Source: Corylus avellana (taxonomy: Eukaryota; Streptophyta; Magnoliopsida; Fagales; Betulaceae). Taken from it: 64,000 nucleotides of DNA. The first letter of the stretch is position 1. Each line of letters starts with the position of its first letter. Under the pieces are notes generated by a model that saw nothing but the letters and a program-made list of their open reading frames with translations, was not told where the DNA came from and searched no databases. The DNA is taken from contig NC_081542.1 of assembly GCF_901000735.1 (NCBI RefSeq), positions 15,229,577 through 15,293,576 on the forward strand. Direction: 5' to 3'. This document shows, one piece after another, positions 1 through 11,683 of this stretch. Position numbers and translations under genes: made by a program.

Positions 1-1
1 C

Positions 2-2101
2 TTTACGCTCAAGGTTCATACGCGCAAGGTTCTACCCAACGAGAAAGAAGAAGTGGAAATCCAAAGAAAGAAACAAGAGTTCAAAAATTTCGTGGAGAGG
101 TGTTTACTATGCCGCTATAGGCGAAGGCTAACTATAGACAATTTTAGACTTCACATGATGTTGTTGGATGAATCAGATTGTGCTCTTGTGAACCGTTGGA
201 TTGGCTATGCAATTGAATGCAACGTAAAGGAGTTGAATCTTTACGTATGGATCAATCAAAAGAGGTATGAGTTGCCTAAGAAGAAGTATGAGTTGCCTGA
301 GAGTGTTCTCGCAGCAAAATCAATAACTAAACTGCAATTGTCCAGGTGTAAGTTGAAGTCATTTTACAGCGATATTAACTTATCCTCTTTGAACAAGTTG
401 GTTTTGGAAATAACTGTGGAGAACCAAGTTGTCCAGTCTCTAATCGATGGTTGTCGTGATATGGAAGAGATGACATTTACATCTTGTGATGGGTTGAAAA
501 GTATACGGGTGTCGGGTCATTCTAAACTTAAGGCCATTGAGCTACTACAAAATTCTGAACTTGAGAGTGTTGACATTGAAGCATCAAATCTTGAATCTTT
601 AGTTTTCAGGCTTACGAGACCATGCCAAATCAACCTAGGCAAGTGTGAAAATCTAAAGAAGTTATCATTGACTTCATGCAACATAACTGACAAATGGTTG
701 TATGATGTTCTTTCTAAACATCCACTCATTGACTGCTTAGACCTACGACTTTGCGATATGTTGAAAATGATTAAAATTTCTAGCCGTCGCATGAAGAGTT
801 TGACCTTTGTTGTTTGTTGCAACCTAGTTGAAGTTGACATTGTTGCTCCTAACTTACATAGATTCGAGTATATTGGTGATGCAATATCCTTTTCTTTAAA
901 TTCTTCAAGTCTATCAGAAGTTAGTCTCACCTTATTCGACGCTTTGGATGCTGGAATGATTGAATCCCTTGCAAAGTTAAGTCAGCCGAAATTATTGACT
1001 TGGAGTGGTTTTGATGCCGAGGTATTCTAGTTTATTCTTTTTATTTGTTTCCTCTTCTATGTTACTTTATACATCAATTATTAGCATATATTATAAAAAT
1101 CTTACGTGTGTTTTTGTGTACTTTGTGAAGAGTGTGATTACTGCAAAAGAATTGAGAGAAATCCTACCATCCCCATTGTATAATGTTAAGCAATTGAAGC
1201 TAGAAGCATGTTCTATACCTACAAGACAAATCCACGAACTTGTGGATGTCCTGTTGTGGATTTGTCCTCTCATGGATATTCTCTTTATAGAATGGCAGTA
1301 CCAGGGGACAATTGACAATATATCTTTCAAGGTATTGCTCTTAGAATTTAAAAAGTTGCTCTTAATACTTTTATTTTTTATTTTTTAGGATGCACTAGTT
1401 AATAGTTATTTAGTCCTTCAAACAAAAATACTAAAGTAAAAAGTCATTTAGTTGAGTCTTATATCGTTTAAGGGTTGACTATATCATTAAGAAATAATCA
1501 TTTTTTTAGGGAAACTTGAATTATTATTTTTATTTGTAATGTTGTAACCATAAACCATGTCGTATTTTTCTCCTATTTTGATACAAATCGTTGTTGTGAG
1601 TAATTCTAGTACTATGGTAATAATTATTTTATAAAAGCTGTTATTTGGAATTTTTGGTTCATTGTGGCACTGATATTAGATGCTAGAAGTTATAATGGTG
1701 TATTACAATACTATTGCATTAACGAAATTTTCATTAACTAAAAATTATTGCCATTGCTATCATGTTTTCACATTTCTAAATTCAGTTTCAACACCTTTTT
1801 TTTTTCTTTTGGGCCCAAAGTGGATTAATGCTTTCTTTCTAGCATTTCTGATAATGTTCCTAACTGTGTGCTCATACTTCAGTTCACATACGAAAATCCT
1901 ATCTACAAATTGAAAAGTCCCAGTTGTTGCAATCTTCTTCCAGTTCTCTGTTGGCGACATTGCTTAAAGACTATCAATATTGAAAATCTTAGTGGATCCA
2001 TAGAAGAAGAGACTCTAAAGAAGTATTTTTTCGAGAATGCGGAAATGTTGGAGAGCTTTCATTATTTAAAAGGATCTACATTGCCAGATCAAGAATTGTA
2101 G
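2..2101 (+). CDS. F-box/LRR (FBD-type) protein, 3' part; 5' end outside window
   Basis: Three exons join in phase: 2-1021, 1131-1331 and 1883-2101, stop at 2099-2101. The frame is open back to base 2, so the start codon and any F-box lie to the left; the ATG-like positions inside are not the real start. The protein shows irregular leucine-rich repeats with the spacing of plant F-box/LRR proteins (L..L.L..C.LK, for example around 320-360 and 640-740). The last exon has the FBD-like ending in which a conserved acidic helix (SIEEETLKKYFFENAEMLE) is followed by the C-terminus. Such proteins are usually substrate adaptors of SCF ubiquitin ligases, a family that expands and decays quickly in plants. 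Here I see LRR and FBD-like parts only; the ligase role is inferred. No stop or frameshift is seen. The substrate is unknown. Both introns are short (109 and 551 bp) with GT-AG ends. Confidence 0.8.
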
Positions 2102-3060
2102 TGAATGTTCATATGAAAATATTATAAAAATGTATCTTTGAGAGAATGTATAGTTCTTTGAATCTGTCCCACATATTATTGTGACTTTTGAATCATCATA
2201 TAGAATCGTTTAACTTGATTTTGCTCAATTTTGCTAATGTTTGTATTTACTGCTAATAAATATTGTAGAAGATAGAATGTTTTATAAGATTTATCGAGGT
2301 ATTCAATTGTCATGTCATCCGCTATGCATTGGAATGGTCTTGTAAATACAATGTCTTAATTCATAAATATAAATTAAATTGGCGGTTGTCAATCGCTAGA
2401 GGTATTCATTGAAGAATTTCATAAGGAAATGGAAAATAAAGAAAATAGCAGGAAAAAAAAAATGGAGAAGTTGCGAGTGTTAGACACCTAATTCCACATG
2501 TTGAGAAGAGTTCACTAAGACAAAATTATGCTCTTATATATTTATAATAAAATTTGGGTAGGTAAAGATATGTATGGTAAATTGGTCAATTCATTATAAC
2601 CAACTTCATACTGATGGGAATAAATTTTGACAATTTTGATTAAATCGGTTAAGTCGATTAGTCATGGGCTTTTTATATTGGGCCAAGCCTATTTTTATGG
2701 GCTAAAAATGGTTTATTTTTAGGCCCAAATGATTGTTTTTAGGCTAAACATGTGTTTATTGAACATGTTTTTGGCTAAACAAGTAATGTAAAAAACTATT
2801 GAAGGCCAAAACTGGTTAAGTCGGTTTCGGTTAACTGACAAAATAAAAATTCTACCGCCTACCGAACCAACGTCAAAACAGTTTTTTAATTCCGATTACC
2901 AACTATCAAATGTCAATAGGCGGCAGTTGGTTATTCTACCCACTCTTAGGTAGTTGAGGAATAAAACTGTAGTTTATAGTATCACTCATTTTTTATATAA
3001 TGAACATTTTTATGTGTCGCTTGTATCAATTAAGTAATTAGCTTAAAGGAAAATATATCT
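2102..3060. other. Intergenic, no gene seen; possible hAT-like end
   Basis: This AT-rich stretch downstream of the F-box gene has no credible exon. Its right part (about 2800-2949) is rich in GGTTAAC/CGG motifs and, read in reverse, begins TAAGAGTGGGTAG. That resembles the subterminal and terminal sequence of the hAT element at 11684-14826. No matching left end or target duplication was found. Confidence 0.4.
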
Positions 3061-3181
3061 TCTTTTTTTTTTTTTTTTTACATGTCCGCACAAGAGGAGG
3101 GGGGAGGGGGGGGAGGATTCGAACTAGTGACCTCCGCTTCATTATGTGTGGTCCCAGCCGATTGAGCTACCTCTTGTGGAC
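3061..3181 (-). mobile_element. tRNA-derived SINE, full length
   Basis: Read on the minus strand the element starts near 3181 and runs to a poly(A) seen as poly(T) at 3062-3079. It carries an A-box-like TAGCTCAATCGG and a B box (GGTCACTAGTTCGAATCC), the internal RNA polymerase III promoter of tRNA genes. Imperfect 16-bp direct repeats flank it (AAAGGAAAATATATCT at 3045-3060, AAAGAAAAAGATATCT at 3182-3197), as expected of target-primed insertion. The B-box region is followed by a G/C-rich run before the tail. The same family recurs at 20218 and 58878. Confidence 0.85.
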
Positions 3182-5958
3182 AAAGAAAAAGATATCTAGA
3201 TACACATTGAATGTTTTTATTAGTATAACATGGACAAAATGACGTTGGACATGTGTTCCTAAAGAGATTGATGGCAGAATTTATTTTTCACAAAATGAAA
3301 ACTCGGGATTTTTCTTGATTTGTCTCAAGGATAAAACCCGAGCCCTTATGGGACAATTTCCCCTTTTGTAATTAAGAGAATATATTGTGTACAAAGATTT
3401 TAAATTTAATAATAAATGGCATAAGATCAATGTGAAGTTTTTATACACGTTAAATTTATGAAGAACATATGAATAACGTATATATGATCGATCCAACCAT
3501 GATCTCATATGAATAACATATGAGAAAACTTGGAAATTTCATCCTACCTTCAAATTTTATTTCATATATATATATCCATTTGATACATGAAATTTCCATA
3601 CTTTTTTTCTTGTCATAGTAAGCTCCCACATTTTTCTTAAATGGTACAAACAACAAAAGTAGTAATTATGATAAGCTGAACCATCTAATAGCTTGTAATT
3701 GAAAGTGATCAATTTAATTTATATTTATGATTTAAGGCATTTCATTTACTAAAAATTAAGAACATCGTATTGCTAATTTCTAACAATGAAAAGTAAGCAT
3801 GACAAATTTATTATTTAAGACAAGTTGGTGAATGCCTCGATAGATCTTAATTACAAGACATTTACAATATTTATTCAAAGTAAAAATAAACATGACTAAA
3901 ATGGAACTCACGAATGAAAAGAAAAATGGCCATGAAGATGTGAGCTGTGGTTTGGTGTGAAAGCACTGGAGAGGCTCTTCAGGGGGAGAGAAAGGTGGAG
4001 GTGTTCAAATGGAGGGCTTCATTCGCTGTTGAGAATGAGAGAATCAGGGGCGTCCATCACAATTCGCAGACTCCGGAAAAAATAATAAGAAAAATTTGTT
4101 TGTTTTGTTCCAAGCATTCATGGAATACATTAGAAATATTGAATACAAAAGTTTCATTTGCCTAAGGGAGTGAGGAAGAAGGGGGCTGGTTTTATAATAG
4201 AAACTATGGTGTTTGGATGACCATAAACAAGTTGTGGATGTAGGGGAGGAAGAGAGTTAGTTTAACATGAATAATAAACTTATTTATAGACAAATTTGAA
4301 TGGCTATTTGTTGAACCATGTATGCTATTAACATGAAATGTGCATGAGTTACTCATGGGTGTACGTGTTAAATGAACAATGCATGAGTGCATGAACTACT
4401 CATGTATTGCACGGATCAAGGATTCAAGGCACATGGGCTTTCCGGCCATCTTGAATTTGGTTTGTGAAAGAGATTTGTTTAAGCTAAATTTTGACCATAG
4501 CGGATAGCGTTTAATTATGCTCATATGGAGTTTTTGTAGTTTAAAATACAAGAAAAATTCAATAGATCAGCGATTAGATTTGTGGGATTCACAATTAATT
4601 TATATGGGATCTATATAAGTTTACAAATTTAATAGTTGATTTGTAAGATGAGATGGGTTAAATATGAAGAAAATATTGACCATTTAGTATTTTTCTAAAA
4701 TAAAAGACTCCTACAAATTTTTTTTTTCAAAAATTAATTTTAAAATAATGTGTCACCGTCCCATGAAATTTATTATTTTGAGAAATGTGTTATCGGTGGC
4801 TAAAAACAAACTTTTTGAGAAATATAGCATTTCTAAATGTGTTTTATCTTTGGGAATTGCATCCATGTGAATCCATTTATTTATTTAGATTAACTTTGGC
4901 TGTTATTATGGAGATGAATAAAGTTTAGATTAACTTTGGCTGGTATCTTCTGTCAGAATTCATTTTCTCGACTTAATTCTTTGAGCCCGTTTACCTTGTG
5001 TCCAGAGTTTTGTTAATTATATTTTTATGGACAATTAAGTTTACTTGCACAAAATCTATAATCAATTGCTAGCTCTAAATCAGCAATTAGAACCATGTCA
5101 TTTTTTATTTTATTTTTTTGGAAGAGTTCTTCGCATAGAATTTGTTTCTCTTTGTATATTTGGTCCCTTTTGCTCATCATTAGTCAAAAAAGTTTTCTCT
5201 TGGGACTTGATTTCATATTCATCACCATCTTTGCCTCATAACACCAACTATAGACCAATTAAAGAAAAAAACCAATCATAGACTAGTGAATAGTGATAAC
5301 GGCTCTCAGAATTCTGAATGGGCCATATCTCAACTAAAAAACAAGGACATACACCATGCTAAAATTACAAGTACCTGAAGATTAGATAAGCTTTTTTTCT
5401 TGAGTGCCCTTAGATTAGATTTCACAGCATTTAACGACATATAAATCAGCCTTAGCCACCCCCAAAAAATTTGGGGAGGGGTGGAGGAGGCAGTGGGTAG
5501 GCACTAGTTTTGGATTTCAACCCTCTTTCGAGCATTTCTAGAACTGATAGCACCAGTCAATGCAGACCAATGAGCCCTTCCATCAGTCCTCCAAACTTTA
5601 ATGTTGATCAAAAAATAAAAAACTGTTCAATATATCATATAGGTTTTAATAAAAATACTAAAAACAAAAAAAGTCTTAAACAAAGTCTAGGGGGAAAAAA
5701 AAGTTAGATCAACTCCAAACCTTCAACAAAAAGAGACGACAAGAACTCCACAGATATTTATTTTTTAAAATATTATTCTATACTTTATTTCCTGAGCATT
5801 ATCTTTCCTTCAACTGTCCAAAAGAACAGACCAACAAAATGTCAAATGGTCCAATGAAATGTTTCGGACAAAAATGTCACTACGAAGCAAATAAATTCCA
5901 CGCAATTAAAAATATAGACAATTTAAAGAAAATAACCACCAAAACACCGAATAATGTT
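3182..5958. other. Intergenic, no gene seen
   Basis: AT-rich sequence without a plausible splice-linked coding exon. Short open frames (for example 3947-4165 and 5045-5281) lack recognisable domains and codon character. A short palindrome (CCCCAAAAAATTTGGGG) sits at about 5461-5477. Confidence 0.5.
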
Positions 5959-6098
5959 AAAAGTCTCTCTTGTGTCCCTCCAAGAATGATGTGACTTTTA
6001 AAATCACAATTGTTATAATTGATCACTATTAAATTTTGATCAAATAGCGATTTTAAAAACCACCTCATTTTAGAGAAGCACGAGAGAAACTTCTATAA
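5959..6098. mobile_element. Small MITE, family 1 copy 1
   Basis: The ends form an imperfect inverted repeat: the left end reads AGTCTCTCTTGTGTCCCTCC and the reverse of the right end reads AGAAGTTTCTCTCGTGCTTC, each followed by GATGTGACTTTTAAAATCAC or a close variant. Related copies lie at about 21008-21150 and 48105-48275. There is no coding capacity. Exact borders and target duplication are uncertain. Confidence 0.6.
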
Positions 6099-6559
6099 TT
6101 ACTCTCACAATACCATAATGGTTCTACAAAGAAACAGAACACAAGTATCAACATCAACCACCCTAAAAATAAGGAAATATGGAATTTAGCAAATCACGTG
6201 CAATACAAATACGGTAAATGTTCCAAGTTTCAATCCAACAATGATTTGCAAAGATTCAGAAAACACGTTGACTATTTTAAATCCAACTACAAACTCCAGT
6301 CTGCAAGTCTGTTCATGATAGGTCTACACTACTGCTTAGCAGTGATAATTTTTACTGGCAAAAGTTGAAAAACCTCACCCTCATAAAAGCTTCAGGAATT
6401 AACTTATCAGCTGCAATCAGATCTCACCTACCAAAACAAGTTTGCAATCAGGATTCAGATAGAAGCTACGAAAGATATGAGAGTCACAAGGAACAATGAG
6501 AGCAGCATGTTGAAATAAGAAATAATATGGTTCCTGACCATGAGCCTAGAAAAAGGAAA

Positions 6560-9500
6560 TTAGTGCCAAGAAGAAGACCTGGACAAACTCTTGCTCCTGC
6601 TCCTGCTCCTGCTTGGGCTCCTGCTAGCACTGCGCCTCTTTGGGCTTTTACTCTTCCTTTTCGGACGCTGAAGAGAACTTGAATTAAGTGTTTTTTTTTT
6701 TTTTAAGTAATGGCAGGTCTACCTAAATCCAATATCAAGAATCTATATGACTAGACTCTTGACTCACAAAGGAGAACAGGTCCGTTAAAGTGCAGCAGGC
6801 AACCCAGATGTGAACCAGATTTTATGATACTTCCAGAACAGATTATACAAGGTTTATTAAGAAACTAGATGAGACTTTAGTATGTCAACTATCCCAGGAT
6901 TTTGTCTTTACACATCTCTCAGGAGGGTCTGGCCCACCCATTGAATGCGGCATGTTACAGTTAGTGTGGCCATTTTAGATTTAGGGTCACAAGAGCATTA
7001 GTTAAAAAGACAAATATAGAACGTACCGAAGGCAATGGAGATCTGGATCTTGATCGAGATCTGCAAAAAGTTTCAGAAATAACTCATTTTAAAATCCACA
7101 CGTTCCTTTTACCAAATTTGATCCAAGAGCCGTGATGCCTCTTCCACGTCAGAGTTACCATATCCAAAAAGGATACAAGGAAAAACCATAAATATTAAGC
7201 AGTTCAACAGAGAAAAATTATCAAGCAATTTATATAATTCAAGCTTATGAACATGACCTAAATTCATAAAGAGAAAATCTTAATGAAAGCATCACAAGGT
7301 ATTTTTGAGACACTAGTGGACGGGTAAGAGAATTTTTCCCTACTGTACCACAAAAATCCAGAAAGGCCAGATAGTGCTCCCTACTAGCTTGGCAAATGTT
7401 GGAGCAGAAAATGATAATGAAATCGTCTCTACTGCTCATTGATGGTGATATCCAAATCCCAATGGCACTTAGTTCCCAGATATCCAGCTTTACTATTGCA
7501 ACCATGATCTCCTTTGTTCCCAATCTAGCACCCATGGACATTTGCAATGCTAAAAGAATTAGAACAGAGGCACCATCAAGGTTTCCAAAGCTGCCCATCT
7601 AAAAAACAGCATACCTCCACAACCAAAAGAGTTGCAGGCAACTGAACCATATCCCACCAAGATCCTAATATCCAATCCCCACTTCGCTGCATGTATCCAT
7701 ATCTAAAAAACAGAAAAAAGGCAATTTTCACACAAACAAAGGAAAGAGGAAAAAAAGAACTTTGACAATCCGGTATGTTTTCTCCATCACCCCAACCTTT
7801 GACGGCACAAATAGAGAAGATATTGATGGTAAAATAATAACAAATATGTATGACAACCCAAGAAAATATTTTAATCATTAATCAAGTTTTCCAGCATAAT
7901 GCCATGTTAATCTGAAGTGCGCAAGTATTTCTTCCCCCTAATCATCTTTATATTAAACCTTAAAATTTTACAGAGTTACAATACCTCAACAGGACTTTAT
8001 AGATGGCATGTGCATTAGCACATAACTAAATTAAAATCACATAACATACTTCAGTAATGATAATGAAGGGTCAAGAATTGTACAGTTACAAATATTAACT
8101 GATTTAAATCTAAAGCTGAATCAGGTGCAACAGAGAAAAAGGTTCTCCCATAAAAGATACCTTCAGAGTCAATAACCTGCAACTCAATGACTTAATTATG
8201 TAACCCCTAAGTTCTTTCCCTACTTCGGAAAAATTCTAAAAGACAGCCTGTGCAAACTAACACAGAAGCTCTCATCCCTGAAGGGTACCCAAAAAACCTC
8301 GGATAGATCAAAAAAGCAGCCAACAAGATGACAGTGTTTCATGTATATCCTCCATCTTTCAAGGAAAAATGAGACCTTATATATAGCATCAAGGATGATT
8401 TCACTATCAGGAATCAAAAACACAATTAATGGAGAGAGAAAAATACATACCCTGACATAGAACGAGACTTTGAAGCAGAGCGAGAGCGAGATCTCTCAGC
8501 AGACCTTGACCGCAATTTAGCAGGTGAGCGGCGCGAAGATTTGGCCTTGGGAGACTTGCTGCATTATTGCAATTATAAATTTTACAAACAATAAAGACTC
8601 CAAAACATACTAAGATATCTACAACTTTATATAACTACTCAAACCTCTTGCTCCTGCCCCGACTGACACTTCGGCTACGACTACGGCTGCGGCTATAGCT
8701 TCTGCCTTTCGAATAGGATCGACCGCGACTAGGGCTTCTAGAGGCATCCCTCTTTGAATCATATTCCCTAACCTATAAACAAATGCAATAATAAACAAAG
8801 ACAACATCCACAGAGAGGAAAAGTGCAATACTCAAAGCATCTAAGTTATTACATACACGGACATAGGACCGAGAAAATGCATTCCGAAACTCAGAGTCAT
8901 CAAGCTTTTTTACCTGCAGAGAATAATTGTATAAAAATTCAGACACATCTAGATACTACTTAAAGCTGCCTGAACTCAAAGTTCAGGGAAGGTCATTCAC
9001 ATCGTTCATCAGCAATAAAGGAGATATTTAACTTACTGCATACTTCATGTCTTCGTAGTTTGTGTAATCCACGATCCCCGTCGTGCCTACAAAAGAATCA
9101 AACAAAGATTTAAAACAAAAAGATAAATCTCATGCATTTCTTCTCAGCTCTTGGCCGAAACCAGTCCTGAAAGGACAAGCCCAAAACAACATAACAATCA
9201 CAACGAAATAAATGCCAAACATTTTTATAAATAAAAATTATAAAAGGACATACAACACAATCTCAAATGTCCATCACTCTCTGGCATAAATCTAGTTATA
9301 AATAACAAGTCAAAAGCAGGGAATTTGGCACAGCTCCCATTGGAACTAAAAATTCTAACTTCATGTTAACTTTCTTTCAGATCCTTTCCCCATATAGAAA
9401 AAAACATGAGATAATGAAGGTCAATAGAAAACAAAAGCCATCTCAAATTCTGACATCTCCGCCATGTTTTACAAAACTTCAAGCCAAGGCCATTAAAGTT

Positions 9501-10688
9501 AATTGTATCTTACCACTACCATCACGGAAAACTTGTGAAAAACAAACATCCCCAGCTTGTCGCATGTGATCCTGATACAAGACAACCAGATTTATGTAAA
9601 ACAATAATTTTCAAAAATTCTTATTCCACAATATCCTTTCACCCCTCACACACATGCACACACAGGAAGAGTTATAATCAGGAGCAGTTAGCAATTGATC
9701 AACACTAATGCTCACCTTAAGGTCTTGCCATGAAGCAGAAGGAGGCAATCCAGTGACAAGCACTGCATGGTGAAACAATAACAAATTCATAAGACATAAT
9801 ATTTCCAATACATATCAAAGTAGGTGTGCGTTCAATAAAATACACACCACGGAATTCAGAGCGCCTGGATACTCCACCACGTCCACTCCGACCACCACTG
9901 CTATGAGTACTATAACGATCTCTTGATGATGAATGTCCACGGCCACCATGTGCAAGTTCCACCTACAGAAGATGAGAGAACATATGAGATAAGCTTACTG
10001 TCATTGAGTCAATGCAAGCAACATATATGCAAGTAAAAGAATGACTAACCCGTAGCCGATGCCCATCAAAATCATAACCATCACGACCCCGAATGGCATC
10101 TTCAGCATCTTGAGCATCTTCAAACTGTAACAAACAAATCTCAAAAACCACAATAAATGAAAAGAAGATGGGGGGGGAAGGAAAAGCAAATTTTTTTGCT
10201 CTAAACTCACCTCAACAAATGCATAACCCGGAGGCCTTGGTGGGACCTTCAGATCAATGTGGGCTATGCGTCCATACTGCAGATAACAAAGATCAACCAT
10301 TCTTATTAATCAAAGCATCACATACAACTTATTCAAAACCATCTGCAACTCGCATCCATTACCCAAAATAAAAAAGGAGAATAATAAAGAAAAGAAACTA
10401 CATAAAACAGGACCCAATTGAAGCATTAATTAAGACCTCAACTGAAAATACGCTATATAATCCTTGCTTTTCCTATAAACCTTAGGGTTTTAAATTCATG
10501 TTCGTTAAACATGAAACAAATACGCACACATTACAGTTACATATCTACACGACCGAATAATCCGAAAATCGCAAGGGCGTGCAAATTCGAACACTGGTTA
10601 CCTTGTAAAACAAATCCTCCACTTCTCGCTCACGAATATCCGCGGGAAGATTGCCGACATAGAGAGTTCGGCTCGCACGGCTACTCAT
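6560..10688 (-). CDS. SR34: SR34/SF2(ASF)-like serine/arginine-rich splicing factor
   Basis: Twelve coding exons read leftward and stay in phase: 10602-10688, 10211-10276, 10050-10124, 9848-9962, 9716-9762, 9514-9571, 9037-9086, 8857-8913, 8645-8772, 8451-8558, 7027-7060 and 6560-6667. The product has 310 residues, close to the usual 300 or so. The start is the first ATG after a 5' UTR intron. RRM1 has RNP2 LYVGNL (9-14) and RNP1 GYAFVEF (46-52). A Gly/Ser/Arg linker follows, then RRM2 with the diagnostic SWQDLKD heptad (125-131) of SF2/ASF-type SR proteins. The RS domain starts near residue 200 and ends with a plant-type [11 protein letters not shown] tail. The protein would bind exonic enhancers and help recruit U1 snRNP and U2AF in the nucleus. 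Plant genes of this family are heavily alternatively spliced; the 359-bp and 1.4-kb introns near the 3' end could allow this, but I see only the constitutive frame. Paralogue assignment (SR34, SR34a, SR34b or SR30) is not certain. Confidence 0.93.
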
Positions 10689-11170
10689 TTTCCTAAGACA
10701 AATAATTCCATCGAAAACCATGAGCCCTAAAAATTACGCCTAAACCAAGCAAAAAGCAATAGCAATAAATAACCAAACAGCTCTGTTTGGTAGCTTAGAA
10801 AAATGCAGGAGAAGAAAACAGCACAAAAAACCACAAATCTCAGATTCCTCATCATTTCGGACCCAGAAGGTACAAAAGACCTACTAAAGTAAACCTAATA
10901 TAACGGTAAACAGCTCAGAAAACTCGCCGGGCAAAAACTAAACCAAAGCATCGGTAAACATAAAGTTCGAGATTCAAGATTCAAAATTTGGCTTTTCTTT
11001 TTCTATTTTTCTGACCATTCTCGGCCACCAGATAGCAGAATGTGACCGAAAAACGGGGTTGCTAGGGTTCCAAGATGGCGGATGAGAGAGCTTTACCTTG
11101 GAAGTGCAGAGGCGACGTGCGATCCGATTAGGGTTTTGACTCTTTGAGAATGGATGGAAGGTACGAGGTG
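10689..11170 (-). promoter_or_regulatory. SR34-like 5' UTR intron, leader and telo-box
   Basis: On the minus strand a 5' UTR exon ends CCAAG before GTAAAG (intron start 11096) and the acceptor CTTAG lies at 10693-10697, five bases before the start codon region. The 404-bp 5' UTR intron is typical of plant SR genes. Just upstream, 11128-11137 reads AAAACCCTAA on the coding strand, a telo-box-like element found in leaders of growth-linked plant genes. The transcription start is not visible from sequence alone. Confidence 0.6.
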
Positions 11171-11589
11171 GTATGGAAATAAACTATGGTTAGGTAAAGA
11201 TAACGTGTTACCCGAATGTCCGCTTATATGTTGTGCGGGTTTTTTTTTTTAAAAAAAAAAAAAAAGTAAAAAATAAAATAAGGTTTAGGCTTTCATTAAA
11301 AATAATCAAAGATGAAACAACTTAAAATTATCCATGAGTGCTTTATCTTTATCATGGATAAGAGAGCCCCTGTTATTATGTCCATCCTTATAACATTCAT
11401 TTTGTAGCCTTTAATTATTATGTGATATATCATCAATTTAAGAAAAAATAAAAAATAAAAATAAAAGTGAGAACAATAACACTAAATTAGAAAAAAAAAA
11501 AAAAAAAAAACCGTGGGTCTTGCCAGACCCATGGGTCTAGCCGATGGTGAACGCCTCAAACCCTGTCGGCTGTGACTCACCTCAAAACT

Positions 11590-11683
11590 CATTTCTAATA
11601 TCTCAAAACCTGTTTCTAATACTCTAAAATCCATTTCTAATGCCTTAAACCTTGTTTCTAATGCCTCAAAACCTGTTTCTAAT
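11590..11683. repeat. 21-bp minisatellite, left part
   Basis: About four and a half diverged copies of a 21-bp unit, consensus near CCTGTTTCTAATGCCTCAAAA. The array continues at 14827 after the hAT insertion. In one frame a unit would read PVSNASK, but no gene context supports translation. Confidence 0.8.

Noticed and set aside
2570..2949. Possible second hAT element
   Set aside because: Only the right end resembles the hAT terminus; no left terminus or 8-bp duplication was found.
3100..3181. Functional tRNA gene
   Set aside because: Box A and B are present but no cloverleaf, anticodon arm or acceptor stem; poly(A) tail and duplications show a SINE.
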